A stretch of 64,000 nt of DNA from Bartonella machadoae (GTDB lineage: Bacteria > Pseudomonadota > Alphaproteobacteria > Rhizobiales > Rhizobiaceae), in assembly GCF_022559585.1 (NCBI RefSeq), contig NZ_CP087114.1, positions 599,095-663,094 on the forward strand. The letters run 5' to 3'. The notes beneath the pieces were generated by a model. It saw nothing but the letters and a program-made list of their open reading frames with translations, was not told the origin of the DNA and made no database searches. The number at the start of each line of letters is the position of its first letter. Position 1 is the stretch's first letter. Shown piece by piece: positions 9,568-19,906 of the stretch. The translations under genes and the position numbers were made by a program.

Positions 9568-10465
9568 CGCTATGAAAACGCGTTCTGGTTTTGTTGTGCT
9601 TATTGGGATGCCGAATGCTGGAAAATCGACATTGGTTAATCAGTTAGTTGGAACGAAGGTTTCAATTGTAACACATAAGGTACAAACAACACGAACTTTA
9701 ATCCGTGGTATTGTCATTCATGATAAGACGCAAATTGTATTAATTGACACACCAGGTGTTTTTCGTCCTCATAAGCGGTTAGAACGTGCAATGGTGTCTG
9801 CTGCGTGGGGGAGTGCTAAGAGTGCTGATATTCTTTTGGTTTTAATTGATGCACAAAATGGTCTTTCAGATGATGTTTATACGATGTTAGATATTGTCAA
9901 AACTATTAAACAGGATAAGATTCTCGTTCTGAATAAGGTTGATACAGTTGTTAAATCATCCCTTTTAGCGTTAACCACTAAAATTAATGAACATGTGCAG
10001 TTTGTGCAGACATTTATGATTTCGGCTCTTACTGGGTCTGGTTGCAAGGATTTGCTTCATGGGTTGAGTAACATGATGCAGGAGGGGCCATGGTATTATC
10101 CAGAAGATCAAATTTCAGATATGCCCATGCGTCATCTTGCTGCTGAAATTACCCGTGAAAAACTTTTTCTCCGCCTTCATGATGAGTTGCCTTATTCTTC
10201 AACAGTTGAAACAGAAAACTGGGAAGAGCGTCCAGATGGTTCCGTTAAAATTAACCAAGTGATTTATGTCGAGCGTGATAGTCAGAAAAAAATTGTTTTA
10301 GGAGCAAAAGGCGATACAATTAAAGCGATTGGTCAGGCAGCACGTAAGGAATTAATGGAAATTATGGATCAGAAGGTTCATCTTTTTCTCTTTGTGAAAG
10401 TGCGTAATAATTGGGATACTGATCCAGAGCGTTATCGTGAAATGGGGTTGGATTGTTTACAATAA
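9560..10465 (+). CDS. era: GTPase Era
   Basis: A 301-aa GTPase that binds the 3' end of 16S rRNA during 30S assembly. The G motifs are GMPNAGKST (G1), DTPG (G3) and NKVD (G4). A C-terminal KH domain is visible around VILGAKGDTIKAIG-like sequence (KIVLGAKGDTIKAIG). I placed the start at MDDAMKTRSGF (9560), which overlaps the rnc stop; an ATG further upstream would only extend it into rnc coding sequence. Confidence 0.95.
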   Translation: MDDAMKTRSGFVVLIGMPNAGKSTLVNQLVGTKVSIVTHKVQTTRTLIRGIVIHDKTQIVLIDTPGVFRPHKRLERAMVSAAWGSAKSADILLVLIDAQNGLSDDVYTMLDIVKTIKQDKILVLNKVDTVVKSSLLALTTKINEHVQFVQTFMISALTGSGCKDLLHGLSNMMQEGPWYYPEDQISDMPMRHLAAEITREKLFLRLHDELPYSSTVETENWEERPDGSVKINQVIYVERDSQKKIVLGAKGDTIKAIGQAARKELMEIMDQKVHLFLFVKVRNNWDTDPERYREMGLDCLQ

Positions 10466-10466
10466 C

Positions 10467-11213
10467 ATGAAATGGAAAGAACAAGCCATTATTCTTGCGA
10501 CACGCCAATATGGTGAAACGAGTGTTATTCTTGAGATTATGACGCGTCAGCATGGCCGCTATATGGGAGTGGTAAAAGGGGGACGTTCGCGTCGCATGGC
10601 AGCTCTTCTTCAACCTGGGAATTTGGTTGAAGCTGAATGGTGGGCGCGTTTAGAGGAACATTTAGGACTTTTTAGGCTTGAAGCACTTGATCTATATGCG
10701 GCACGATTAATACTCTTACCAGAGGCGCTCTATGCTTTGCAGTTGATGGCGTTTCATTTGCGTCTTCTTCCTGAGCGTGATCCACATCCTGTATTATATG
10801 ATCTGTTGCATCTTTTTATGCGCAATTTTGAGGAACCGTCTGTCATTGCAGAATTGCTTGTGCGTTTTGAAATGCGACTTCTTGAGGAATTGGGCTTTGG
10901 TCTTGATTTATCTCGTTGTGCAGCGACAGGGAGTTCAGAAAAGCTTTGTTATGTATCTCCAAAATCGGGACGAGCTGTCTGTGAAGAAGCGGGGCATCCT
11001 TGGAGAGAGAAGCTTTTACGTTTACCACAATTTCTGGTACAAAGGACTGTCCGTCCTGTTGATTTTAAAGATATAATAAATGGTTTTGTTCTAACAGGTT
11101 TCTTTTTAACACGTCATGTTTGGGAGCCACGGGATATAAAACAGCCCTCCGCCCGTACTCATTTGATAGAATTATTTGAACGTCGATTCCATAGGCAAAA
11201 ATTAGTTTGTTAA
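10467..11213 (+). CDS. recO: DNA repair protein RecO
   Basis: A 248-aa RecO, which with RecR loads RecA on SSB-coated single strands. It has the N-terminal OB fold (MKWKEQAIILATRQYGETS, GVVKGGRSRR) and the helical domain with LLEELGFGLDLSRCAATG. The zinc-finger cysteines of some RecO proteins are only partly present (C in SRCAATG). The start at 10467 is one base after the era stop codon. Confidence 0.93.
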   Translation: MKWKEQAIILATRQYGETSVILEIMTRQHGRYMGVVKGGRSRRMAALLQPGNLVEAEWWARLEEHLGLFRLEALDLYAARLILLPEALYALQLMAFHLRLLPERDPHPVLYDLLHLFMRNFEEPSVIAELLVRFEMRLLEELGFGLDLSRCAATGSSEKLCYVSPKSGRAVCEEAGHPWREKLLRLPQFLVQRTVRPVDFKDIINGFVLTGFFLTRHVWEPRDIKQPSARTHLIELFERRFHRQKLVC

Positions 11214-11234
11214 TTCGATAAAAATGAAGAGAAT

Positions 11235-12086
11235 ATGAAGATGCGAATCTTGAAAACAATTGCCGAGGTACGCCACTCTCTCAAAGAAGAGAGACGTTTA
11301 GGACGTTCTATTGGTTTTGTGCCAACCATGGGGGCATTGCATGAAGGGCACCTTGCATTGGTACAGCAAGCAAGGGCCATGTGTGAGAGCGTGGTAGTGT
11401 CTATTTTTGTCAATCCAAAGCAGTTTGGTCCCCATGAAGATTTTGATAAATATCCAAGAGATTTGAGAGGCGATTGCGCTTTGTTAAAGAACGCAGGTGT
11501 TGAGTATATTTTTGCACCCTCGGTAGAAGAAATGTGGCCCCAGGGCAATGATACAATTGTAGAGGTGAAAAAACTATCACGTATTTTGATGGGAAAATTG
11601 CGTCCAGGACATTTTTGCGGTGTGACCAGTGTTGTTGCTAAGCTTTTTAATATTGTTCAACCAGAGAAGGCTTTTTTTGGAGAAAAAGATTTTCAACAAA
11701 TTTTGATTATTCGTCGTATGGTTGAAGATTTGGCTTTTCCTGTTGAAATTGTTGGAGTACCTATTTTACGCGAAGCAGATGGTGTGGCAAGCTCTTCACG
11801 TAATCAACTTTTAACATTAGAAGATCGCAAAGCGGCAAAAATTATTCCTGAAAGTGGTAAAGCCGCTAAAGAGCTTTATAACCAAGGGGAACGATCGGTT
11901 GTTAAGCTATGCAAAATTGTTCGCGATATTTTACAACAAGAATCCCGCGCGGTCATAGAATCAATAGATTTACGAGATATGGAAACTTTATCTGTAGTGA
12001 AGGAGATGTTAGAGAAACCTGCCGTTTTATTACTCACTGTCCGCTTTGGTGAGGTTAGGCTTATTGATCAATATATTTTGCAATGA
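11235..12086 (+). CDS. panC: Pantothenate synthetase
   Basis: Condenses pantoate and beta-alanine using ATP, the last step of pantothenate (vitamin B5) synthesis. The 283-aa protein has the nucleotidyl-transferase signature [16 protein letters not shown], the site [17 protein letters not shown] and FFGEKDFQQ. It sits 21 bp after recO and is followed by panB, so the two pathway genes form a unit. Confidence 0.95.
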   Translation: MKMRILKTIAEVRHSLKEERRLGRSIGFVPTMGALHEGHLALVQQARAMCESVVVSIFVNPKQFGPHEDFDKYPRDLRGDCALLKNAGVEYIFAPSVEEMWPQGNDTIVEVKKLSRILMGKLRPGHFCGVTSVVAKLFNIVQPEKAFFGEKDFQQILIIRRMVEDLAFPVEIVGVPILREADGVASSSRNQLLTLEDRKAAKIIPESGKAAKELYNQGERSVVKLCKIVRDILQQESRAVIESIDLRDMETLSVVKEMLEKPAVLLLTVRFGEVRLIDQYILQ

Positions 12087-12096
12087 AGGGCTTAAA

Positions 12097-12912
12097 ATGA
12101 GTGTACAGAAAACCATAAAGCGAATGACCGCTTCTGAAATAAGAGCGAGAAAAGGAAAAGAACCAATTGTGTCTTTAGCGACTTATCAGGCTTATAGTGC
12201 ACGGATTGCTGACCCATATTGTGATTTTCTTTTGGTTGGTGATAGTGTTGGTATGGTTGTACATGGGTTTGAAACAACCCTCCCTGTGAGTGTTGATATG
12301 ATGATTTTGCATGGGCAGGCAGTTATGCGTGGCTCTCAAAAAGCTCTTGTTGTTGTGGATATGCCTTTTGGTTCTTATGAAGAAAGTCCACAACAAGCTT
12401 TTTCTAATGCCTCACGGATTGTTGCAGAAACAGGGTGTGGTGCAATTAAGCTTGAAGGGGGTATTTATATAGCAGAAACAATTGATTTTTTGTGTAAACG
12501 TGGCATTCCGGTTATGGGCCATATCGGTCTTACACCACAGGCTGTCAATCGTTTTGGTGGTTTTAAGACGCAAGGGCGTGATGAAAGCAATTGGCGGCAA
12601 ATTGAAGAAGACGCGATAGCGATTGAAAAGGCAGGGGCTTTTGCTGTTGTTGTGGAAGCGGTTATCGAACCATTAGCAGTAAAGCTTACAGAGATGCTTT
12701 CTATCCCTACCATTGGCATTGGAGCATCTCGTCAATGTGATGGGCAAATATTGGTGATGGAAGATATGTTGGGCTATGGCACTTTTGTCCCTAAATTTGT
12801 ACGCCGTTATGGTACTCTTGAACAAGCAATGGAGACCGCAATTAAGAATTATGCAGAGGATGTGACATCTCGTGCTTTTCCAGCGGATAAGGAAGTTTAT
12901 AAACTTAAATAA
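12097..12912 (+). CDS. panB: 3-methyl-2-oxobutanoate hydroxymethyltransferase
   Basis: Makes ketopantoate from alpha-ketoisovalerate and methylene-tetrahydrofolate, the first committed step to pantothenate. Visible motifs are [12 protein letters not shown] (Mg-binding Asp), GAIKLEGG and [11 protein letters not shown], with [12 protein letters not shown] near the end. The start at 12097 ([11 protein letters not shown]) lies 10 bp past panC; an upstream in-frame start would overlap panC. The product is 271 aa. Confidence 0.95.
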   Translation: MSVQKTIKRMTASEIRARKGKEPIVSLATYQAYSARIADPYCDFLLVGDSVGMVVHGFETTLPVSVDMMILHGQAVMRGSQKALVVVDMPFGSYEESPQQAFSNASRIVAETGCGAIKLEGGIYIAETIDFLCKRGIPVMGHIGLTPQAVNRFGGFKTQGRDESNWRQIEEDAIAIEKAGAFAVVVEAVIEPLAVKLTEMLSIPTIGIGASRQCDGQILVMEDMLGYGTFVPKFVRRYGTLEQAMETAIKNYAEDVTSRAFPADKEVYKLK

Positions 12913-13160
12913 AATCTTGGGTTCATACAAAAGCTTTACGGAAAAGAGTTTATTATTGAAACTTTGATAAAATTGATTGCGTATTCTCTCATAAGTCCTT
13001 TACGCGTATTCAATTTAAACTCTGATTTTTTGCTTGTTATGTATTAATATTATAAGAAACAAATCACTTTTTAAGTTTTCTAGACTCTTACTGATAGTAT
13101 TTTGCAGAAAATCTTAGCATTTAATAACAGTCGCTTTTTTTGTTATAAAGAATCAACCAA
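12913..13160. other. Intergenic region after panB
   Basis: AT-rich spacer before the inverted repeat R3. No gene was supported, and no strong terminator hairpin with a T-run was seen. With the stub that follows, 680 bp separate panB from the HD-domain gene. Confidence 0.3.
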
Positions 13161-13240
13161 TTGATTTATAATGATAATTTATCGTTTTGCCTGTTGAATG
13201 AGACCCCCGAATATTGTAAGATTCTCTCGTCTCAAATCCC
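13161..13240 (-). repeat. Integrase-upstream repeat, copy R3 (inverted)
   Basis: Third copy of the 75-80 bp block, in the opposite orientation to R1, R2, R4 and R5. The match to R2 continues to the integrase start at 13328. With R2 it forms inverted repeats about 10 kb apart that bracket rpoZ to panB. Confidence 0.8.
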
Positions 13241-13327
13241 CTTATGTTGAATCAAGTGAAACGATGTTTCTGCACATCATAAGCGGGGTTGGTGTGTGGG
13301 GTGAAAACCGTTTAGAAAGGAGCAAAA

Positions 13328-13423
13328 ATGCCTTTAATGAATCGTCTAAATACCAAGGGCTGTTGCAACATTGGGGGGCGGTAAAGAGTATAGATGGGGC
13401 CGGCTTATTACTTCATAAAGCTA
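13328..13423 (+). pseudogene. Integrase 5' stub (plus strand)
   Basis: From the ATG at 13328, preceded by GAAAGGAG, the sequence reads MPLMNRLN as in the integrases. The frame shifts after the next few codons; a nearby frame gives GAGLLLHK. About 30 codons are recognisable and the rest is gone. A longer reading frame across this region (13198-13557) is mostly a translation of the repeat and is not a believable gene. Confidence 0.7.
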
Positions 13424-13595
13424 CAAGTTATTATAAAAGCAAAAATTTAGAATATCAGATATTTATGGGGCAATGGAGAGAAGGAAGAGATTTATTTTTT
13501 TGTGATTGTATTCAAGTTAGGAATAAGGAAAAGAAGTTTGCTCCATTCATTTTTTAAAATGGGAGCCATAAAAGAAGAATGATGCAAGGGGAATA

Positions 13596-14216
13596 TTAGC
13601 ATGATCTCTGAGTATCAAGGTTGCGAAAACGGATTAAAAAGTTGTTTTCAATTTGTTGTGTAGAGCATGGTTGCAAATTGAGGTCATCGGATAAAATATT
13701 ATTTGGAGAGCCAAAATAGCGAAGAGCTTCTTCTCTATGAAATCCAGCAAGCGTGATAGCTTCGTAGAATGCCGCGATACGGTCAGCTTGTTTGATTTTT
13801 TTTAAAAGTTTTTGAGAAGGGTCGACAGGGAGAGAAAAGCGCATGTGGATAGCATCTTGTATACGTTTTTCGATGATTTCATATTGTTTTCCTATGACAG
13901 CTTTAAAGGGTGAAATCATGTCACCGATGACATATTCCGGTGCATCATGCAGAAGAGCGCACAAGCGTTCATCATTATGCGATTGCGGAAAAAGCTTCTG
14001 GAATATTTGTTCTACCAAAAGTGAATGTTGTGCAACAGAATAGGCATGGTCTCCTCGTGTTTGGCCATTCCAACGTGCAACGCGGGCAAGCCCATGGGCA
14101 ATATCTTCAATTTCAACATCAAAAGGAGAAGGGTTTAGCAAATCAAGCCGTCGGCCAGAAAGCATTCTTTGCCAAGCCCGCGCTTGTCCCTGTCGTGATA
14201 ATTCAGCTTTAGCCAT
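13596..14216 (-). CDS. HD-domain phosphohydrolase, YfbR-like
   Basis: A 206-aa protein with the HD metal-dependent fold: HAYSVAQHSLLV, then LCALLHDAPEYVIGDM containing the paired His-Asp, and QADRIAAFYEA near the end. The layout resembles YfbR-type 5'-deoxynucleotidases and related rhizobial HD hydrolases; the exact substrate is not evident. Its start abuts the stop of the upstream ygfZ-like gene (14216), so the two are probably translated from one message. Confidence 0.8.
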   Translation of the reverse strand: MAKAELSRQGQARAWQRMLSGRRLDLLNPSPFDVEIEDIAHGLARVARWNGQTRGDHAYSVAQHSLLVEQIFQKLFPQSHNDERLCALLHDAPEYVIGDMISPFKAVIGKQYEIIEKRIQDAIHMRFSLPVDPSQKLLKKIKQADRIAAFYEAITLAGFHREEALRYFGSPNNILSDDLNLQPCSTQQIENNFLIRFRNLDTQRSC

Positions 14217-15082
14217 TATTGTGTTTCCGTAGGATTTTCAGGAAAGGTAAAGTTCATATTTTCAGCAATGCTTACGGTGACGGGAACATTTCCTACTGTC
14301 AATGGAAGAGCTTTGTCCATAGCATCTTTGACGTGGTCAATACGCATTAAAGCGAGCGCTTCATTTGCAACACATGTTCCCAAAAAACCAAGGACTTTTG
14401 TTCCAGCTACAATGCTAGAACCTGCGGTTAATTCATGCTGGCTTTTGATGATGAGAACACGGCGACGTGCTGCGCGACGGTGATGCATCCGTGAAACAAT
14501 TTCTTGCCCTATATAACAGCCTTTATCAAAGGCTAATCCACCAATTTGATCGTAGTTAATATCATGAGGAAAGACTTTTCCTATTTCATAGTCTTGATCG
14601 CTTTCAGCAATGGCATAACGGATACGCAATTGCTTCCAATTGTCATGGTCTTCGGGAGCAGAAAAGGGGCTTTCCCCATAGATTCGGATTACTTTTTCTT
14701 TTTGTGGAAATCGTTTATCCATAAAACTTGAATCAAAATCTAAAGTCTCTGATTCATTGTTCCAAAAAACTGTAATAAGTTCTTGTAATGGTTGTGTAAT
14801 TTCCACTTTTTTATGAAGTCTATAGAGGAGCAGGCGTTTATAGAAGATATCAGCTAAAGAGGCAATGATATCAATAAAATAACCATCATTTCTTCTACCG
14901 ATAAGAAAATCAGCAATAACTTTTCCTTGTGGTGATAAAAGAGCTCCAGGAAAAATTTCTTGTGCACCGATTTTTGTCATATCTGTCGTGATAAGAACTT
15001 GTAAAAAATCCGTTGCTTCTTCGCCAGTAACTTTAATAATTCTACGGTTTTTAAAGAGAATGGCATTTTGTTTTTCAATCAT
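14216..15082 (-). CDS. ygfZ: Folate-binding protein YgfZ (GcvT-like, Fe-S cluster maturation)
   Basis: A 288-aa GcvT-fold protein with the YgfZ hallmark KGCYIGQEIVSRMHHR. YgfZ/IBA57 proteins use tetrahydrofolate to support assembly or repair of certain iron-sulfur enzymes. The N-terminus (VTGEEATDFLQVLITTD) and GALLSPQGKVIADFLI match the family. I chose the ATG at 15082 (MIEKQNAILF) over one at 15103; AGAAAGG lies upstream. It is divergent from pyrC, whose start is 64 bp away. Confidence 0.88.
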   Translation of the reverse strand: MIEKQNAILFKNRRIIKVTGEEATDFLQVLITTDMTKIGAQEIFPGALLSPQGKVIADFLIGRRNDGYFIDIIASLADIFYKRLLLYRLHKKVEITQPLQELITVFWNNESETLDFDSSFMDKRFPQKEKVIRIYGESPFSAPEDHDNWKQLRIRYAIAESDQDYEIGKVFPHDINYDQIGGLAFDKGCYIGQEIVSRMHHRRAARRRVLIIKSQHELTAGSSIVAGTKVLGFLGTCVANEALALMRIDHVKDAMDKALPLTVGNVPVTVSIAENMNFTFPENPTETQ

Positions 15083-15146
15083 GGTTCTTGCCTTTCTACC
15101 CAAAGTTACATAATCGATAAAGAAAGGATATGTAAGGAGCTCAGCT

Positions 15147-16475
15147 ATGTTTAAAACATTTGATACAATTTTTAAAGGTGCAACAGTTGTGAATCATGAT
15201 GGCAGTAGTAAGCGCGATATTGGTATTACCAATGGTCGTATTGCTGAAATTGGTGATCTTACATGTGCCTCTGCTGGTGAAGTCATTGATTGTACAGGGC
15301 TCCATATTTTGCCAGGAATTATCGACAGTCAAGTTCATTTTCGCGAGCCGGGCAATGAACATAAGGAAGATTTAGAAAGTGGCTCCTATTCTGCGGTGTT
15401 GGGTGGGGTGACAGCGATATTTGAAATGCCTAATACCAATCCATTAACCACATCAGAAGCAGCATTATCCGATAAGATGAAACGTGGATTTCATAGGATG
15501 CATTGTGATTTTGCATTTTGGGTTGGAGGAACGCGTGAGAATGCACATCAATTGGCTGAGTTAGAGAAACTTCCTGGTGCTGCTGGGATTAAAGTCTTCA
15601 TGGGGTCTTCTACCGGCGATCTTTTGGTAGATGATGATGAAAGTGTGCGTCTTATTTTGCAAAACACACGTCGTCGTGTGGCTTTTCATTCTGAAGATGA
15701 GGCAAGGCTTAGAGAGCGCAAAATGTTGCGTGTTGAAGGAGATGCATCATCACATCCGATTTGGCGTGATGAGATTGCAGCATTAAAATGTACCCAACGT
15801 TTAGTAAAAATTGCCCATGAAACAAAGTCACGTATCCATGTGTTGCACCTTTCTACAGCAGAAGAAATTGCGTTTTTGAAACATCATAAAGATGTGGCAA
15901 CGATTGAAGTAACACAGCATCATTTGACTTTAACGGCAGATGATTACCAACGATTTGGGACATTGATTCAAATGAATCCACCAATTCGTGAGAGCCACCA
16001 TCGTGAATCTCTTTGGTACGGTGTTCAGCAGGGTATCGTTGATGTGTTAGGTTCTGATCACGCTCCTCATACACTTGAAGAAAAGAGCAAGTCCTATCCT
16101 GCTTCACCTTCAGGGATGACAGGTGTGCAAACAACAGCAGCAATTATGCTAACCCATGTCAATGCAGGGAAGATATCTCTTGAACGTTTTGTTGATCTCA
16201 CGTCGCATGGTCCTAGTCGCGTTTTTGGTATAAGCTGTAAAGGGCGCCTTGCTGTTGGATATGATGCGGACTTAACCATTGTTGATCTTAAACGGGAAGA
16301 AGTGCTTACAAATACATTGATTGGTTCGCGCGCAGGGTGGACACCTTATGATGGTAAAAAGGTTAAAGGTTGGCCTGTTGGGACTATTATTCGGGGTAGG
16401 CGTATTATGTGGGAAGGGGAAATTATTACACCTTCACAAGGTGAACCTATTAAATTTATGGAAGCTTTGGCATAA
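15147..16475 (+). CDS. pyrC: Dihydroorotase (class I type)
   Basis: A 442-aa amidohydrolase annotated as dihydroorotase, the step before PyrD in pyrimidine synthesis. It has GGVTAIFEMPNTNP, KVFMGSSTGDLLV, HVLHLSTAEE and VLGSDHAPHTLEEK. The usual first metal motif is DxHxH, but here it reads IDSQVHFREPG, with Gln in place of the first His. I believe related rhizobial enzymes share this, so it may be a lineage trait. The metal site could differ, or the protein may act on another cyclic amide. The start has AAGGAGC upstream. Confidence 0.85.
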   Translation: MFKTFDTIFKGATVVNHDGSSKRDIGITNGRIAEIGDLTCASAGEVIDCTGLHILPGIIDSQVHFREPGNEHKEDLESGSYSAVLGGVTAIFEMPNTNPLTTSEAALSDKMKRGFHRMHCDFAFWVGGTRENAHQLAELEKLPGAAGIKVFMGSSTGDLLVDDDESVRLILQNTRRRVAFHSEDEARLRERKMLRVEGDASSHPIWRDEIAALKCTQRLVKIAHETKSRIHVLHLSTAEEIAFLKHHKDVATIEVTQHHLTLTADDYQRFGTLIQMNPPIRESHHRESLWYGVQQGIVDVLGSDHAPHTLEEKSKSYPASPSGMTGVQTTAAIMLTHVNAGKISLERFVDLTSHGPSRVFGISCKGRLAVGYDADLTIVDLKREEVLTNTLIGSRAGWTPYDGKKVKGWPVGTIIRGRRIMWEGEIITPSQGEPIKFMEALA

Positions 16476-16645
16476 GCACACAAACTTAATGGATTTTGTA
16501 AAATAATCTTATTGGTGAAAAGATGCTTATGGTGATGTTATGATACAAAGGAAAAAGCACATTAAGGTGTTATTCTGCATTCTGCAAAATTAGCATAATT
16601 TATAGCAAAGTAAGCTTATTGACCTACTCATTTTTTAGATTATTA

Positions 16646-17062
16646 TCAGTGGGATAGATCAAACTGAGGGGGTGATAACTTTTGTACAGGTTGATTGTTA
16701 TAATAGGTGAGAAGACTTTCAGATAAAGCCCTTCCTTCCTGAATATATCTTTGATTTGCTATAATTGCTGATTGTGTACAATGATGATAATTTTCTGAGA
16801 AAGCACGATATGCTCCATTAAACGCTTGGTAAAAATAAGCGCGTCTTTGTGGTGCTGGCTGTTCTGCTTCAATGAGTGCACTCATATAGTTATACCATTG
16901 GTTTGTTGGAGTGCTGCAAAGATTTTGTAAATAGTGAAGGGACCCCAAAACTTCTGCTAGTCGCAATAGTTTTTCCTCATAGGGTGGTAATTGTTGTGTA
17001 AAGGTTGGAGTTGTAGCTAAAAAAAATATAAAAAAATGAATTTTTATCAATATGTTACGCAT
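16646..17062 (-). CDS. TIGR02301-family exported protein
   Basis: A 138-aa protein with an N-terminal signal peptide (IKIHFFIFFLATTPTFT) and the TIGR02301 pattern LAEVLGSLHYLQNLC, RRAYFYQAFNGAYRAF and YHHCTQSA. Two cysteines could form a disulfide in the periplasm. The family is found in Rhizobiales and its function is unknown. It is convergent with pyrC. Confidence 0.75.
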   Translation of the reverse strand: MRNILIKIHFFIFFLATTPTFTQQLPPYEEKLLRLAEVLGSLHYLQNLCSTPTNQWYNYMSALIEAEQPAPQRRAYFYQAFNGAYRAFSENYHHCTQSAIIANQRYIQEGRALSESLLTYYNNQPVQKLSPPQFDLSH

Positions 17063-17569
17063 TTTTATTGCCCCTCTTTAATGAAACTTGGTAAATTGTA
17101 ATCGCAGATGAAATGGCTTTGTGATAGAGCAGGTGTTAAAGGTTAAGACAAAAATGATCCGCATATTATTACCAGTAACGGATGCATTATAAAACTTAGG
17201 GCGCAAAAGAGGGTAAGGAAAGCGTTAGAGAGGGAATTTATTGAAGATTTTACAAAGTTTTATGTGATTAAAAACTTCAAACTTTCCGTATGCAAACTGT
17301 TGTTTGTATGAATTTATCGAGCGTCTTGCAGATTTCTTCTTGAGGCGCTTTTTCATCAAAGAAAAAATATGCTTTTTATAAGGAGAATACTTTTATCCAA
17401 TCAAATAAAGTGAGTTTTTTTGTGAAAAACAATAAATACAGCTTAGGAATGGGGTAATTATTAAAAATTTTATATAAGAGAAAAGTTTTTCATTTAAAAC
17501 TGCATAATGCAATGATTTGGAATAAAATTCATCTTGAAAAGCGGTGTGTAATATCGCTAACGGAGTGTA
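17063..17569. other. Intergenic region upstream of cysS
   Basis: A 507-bp AT-rich spacer between divergent genes, presumably holding promoters for both. A weak inverted repeat near 17318-17350 (gagcg / cgctttttc) could be a terminator-like hairpin. No open frame of coding quality was seen. Confidence 0.35.
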
Positions 17570-19081
17570 ATGATGAGAGAATTGCGATTTTATAACACGC
17601 TTACACGTAAAAAAGAAATTTTTACACCAATAGATGCAACGAGAGTACGCCTTTATGTTTGTGGTCCAACGGTTTATGATTATGCGCATATAGGCAATGC
17701 ACGCCCAGTCATTGTTTTTGATATGTTGTTCCGTTTATTGCGTCATATCTATGGTAAAGAGCACGTTATATACGCACGTAATATTACAGATGTAGATGAT
17801 AAAATTAATGCACGAGCAGCTTGCGAATATCCAGAGTTAGCACTTAATGAGGCTATTCGTCGATTAACGGAGCAAACCTATTCTCAATTTCAACAAGACA
17901 CGATAGCACTTGGTTGTTTGTTGCCAACTAGTCAACCCCGTGCAACGGATCATTTAGAAGAAATGCGCTGTTTGATTGAACGGTTGCTTGAAAAAGGGCA
18001 TGCTTATATAGCGGAAAATCATATATTATTTTCTGTAAGCAGCGTAAAAAATCATCCTCATTATGGGGAATTTGCAAAGCGCTCTTTGGAAGAAATGAGG
18101 GCAGGGGCACGTGTTGATGTTGCTGCTTATAAAAGGGAGGAGATGGATTTTGTTTTATGGAAACCCTCTCTAGAGGGAGAACCAGGTTGGGCATCGCCGG
18201 CAGGAATTCCTGTTTTAGGTCGCCCAGGGTGGCATATTGAATGTTCAGCAATGTCAATGGCAAAACTTTTAAAACCCTATGGTGGTGGTTTAACTTGTGA
18301 TAATCCAACAGCCAATATTTTTGATATTCATGGTGGTGGTATTGATTTGATTTTTCCTCATCATGAAAATGAGATTGCACAAAGTTGTTCAGCTTTTGGA
18401 ACGGAGCGAATGGCTAATTTTTGGATGCATAATGGTTTTTTGCAGGTTGAAGGTCAAAAGATGTCTAAAAGCCTTGGCAATTTTATTACTATACGTTCTA
18501 TTTTAGAGAATGATGTGTTTGAATTTAATGATATTTTAACAAAAGAAATGAAACAAAATTGGGCTGGTTTGTCCGCACGTTTTTCAATGTTACAAACACA
18601 TTATCGAGAACCATTAAATTGGACAATGCAGCGTTTAGTGCATTCTAGTAGAGAACTGTATCGTTGGTATGAATTGCTGCGTCGTGAAAAAGGATGTGTA
18701 GAGAAGACGGAATTTCTTGATGACTCTTTGATAAACACATTAAGTGATGATCTTAATACCCCAAATGCATTTGCTCTTTTACGACAATTTTATAAAACCG
18801 GTAATGCTGTTGCTCTCGCAAATGCGATGCGTTTATTTGGGCTCTTGTGTCAAGAATGGGTTATGGATGCAGAGTGTCCATTATTTATGAAAAAAACACG
18901 TCTTGATTCGAAATTTATCGAACAGCGCATTGCCGAAAGGCTACAACTTATCCATAATAAAGAGTGGACAGCTGCGGATAGTATTCGTGATGAGCTTGCA
19001 GCAAGGGGGATTGTTTTAAGAGATGAAAAAGACCCACAAACTGGCGAGCGTATAACTGTATGGGATATACAACACTTATAA
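17570..19081 (+). CDS. cysS: Cysteinyl-tRNA synthetase
   Basis: Charges tRNA-Cys. The 503-aa class I synthetase has the zinc-ligand and HIGH-like segment [18 protein letters not shown], the second zinc motif WHIECSAMS with HHENEIAQS, and KMSKS within [11 protein letters not shown]. Length and domains are complete. Translation could begin at 17570 or at the adjacent ATG 17573. Confidence 0.96.
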   Translation: MMRELRFYNTLTRKKEIFTPIDATRVRLYVCGPTVYDYAHIGNARPVIVFDMLFRLLRHIYGKEHVIYARNITDVDDKINARAACEYPELALNEAIRRLTEQTYSQFQQDTIALGCLLPTSQPRATDHLEEMRCLIERLLEKGHAYIAENHILFSVSSVKNHPHYGEFAKRSLEEMRAGARVDVAAYKREEMDFVLWKPSLEGEPGWASPAGIPVLGRPGWHIECSAMSMAKLLKPYGGGLTCDNPTANIFDIHGGGIDLIFPHHENEIAQSCSAFGTERMANFWMHNGFLQVEGQKMSKSLGNFITIRSILENDVFEFNDILTKEMKQNWAGLSARFSMLQTHYREPLNWTMQRLVHSSRELYRWYELLRREKGCVEKTEFLDDSLINTLSDDLNTPNAFALLRQFYKTGNAVALANAMRLFGLLCQEWVMDAECPLFMKKTRLDSKFIEQRIAERLQLIHNKEWTAADSIRDELAARGIVLRDEKDPQTGERITVWDIQHL

Positions 19082-19123
19082 GTCGGGTACTCTAGCAGTT
19101 TCCATAACAAGGGAGACAGTTTG

Positions 19124-19795
19124 ATGGAATTTTTATATCATTACGGTTATGTCACACTTAAGTTGGTTGTAGGACTTATCGCTTTCCTCTTGATTTTAAG
19201 AACAACAGGGCGTGGAAGTCTGAGTCAAATGACACCCGTTGATTTGGTAAGCAATTTTGTCATGGGGGGTATTCTTGGAGGCGTTGTTTATAATCCCAAT
19301 ATTACTACTATTCAATTGTTGCTTGTTTTATTCATTTGGCAAACTTTGATTGTATCTCTTAATTTTTTAGCACGTTATTCAGTTTTTTTTCGTCGTCTAA
19401 TTACTGGACAAAAGACAGCATTGGTTTTAGATGGTGTCTTTCAAATAGATAAGATTAAAAAATTGAATATCAGTGTAAATAATTTGACTACAATGCTGCG
19501 AATTAAAGGTTGTAGTTTACATGAAGCTGCTTTTGTTCATTTAGAAACCAGTGGTGATTGTTCGGTCGTTAAAAAGGAAGAAGGGAAGAAGTCTGTCATT
19601 TTAGTAGAAAATGGTGAAATTATAGATGATGGACTTCAAGAGATTGGTAAATCAAAAACATGGCTTCAAGCAGAATTGAAAAAAAAGCGTGTAAAGCTTG
19701 AGACTTTATTTGTAGCAGAATGGTATGAGAATACAGATCAAAATAATAAACCTTATGGTGGATTATTTCTTGTCCCTTTTTCAAAAACAGTCTAA
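19124..19795 (+). CDS. DUF421 (YetF/YcaP family) membrane protein
   Basis: A 223-aa protein with three N-terminal membrane helices (about 8-80), including the family block GRGSLSQMTPVDLVSNFVMGG, followed by a soluble DUF421 domain with TTMLRIKGCSLHEAAFVHLE and GGLFLVPFSKTV. The function is not known with confidence. The ATG at 19124 has AAGGGAGACAG before it; a TTG one codon upstream is less likely. Confidence 0.82.
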   Translation: MEFLYHYGYVTLKLVVGLIAFLLILRTTGRGSLSQMTPVDLVSNFVMGGILGGVVYNPNITTIQLLLVLFIWQTLIVSLNFLARYSVFFRRLITGQKTALVLDGVFQIDKIKKLNISVNNLTTMLRIKGCSLHEAAFVHLETSGDCSVVKKEEGKKSVILVENGEIIDDGLQEIGKSKTWLQAELKKKRVKLETLFVAEWYENTDQNNKPYGGLFLVPFSKTV

Positions 19796-19906
19796 CCTAG
19801 CCACCAATGCTTATGCTTACTAAAAGCGTATAAAGATGAGCTGTAAATGGCAAGAGGGGAGGCATTACCATGCTTGTTAAGTGGATGATAGAGAAATAAG
19901 AGTTTT

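Noticed and set aside
13198..13557. 119-aa plus-strand frame over repeat R3
   Set aside because: It reads through the repeat, the ribosome-binding region and a frameshifted integrase stub. It is not a plausible gene.
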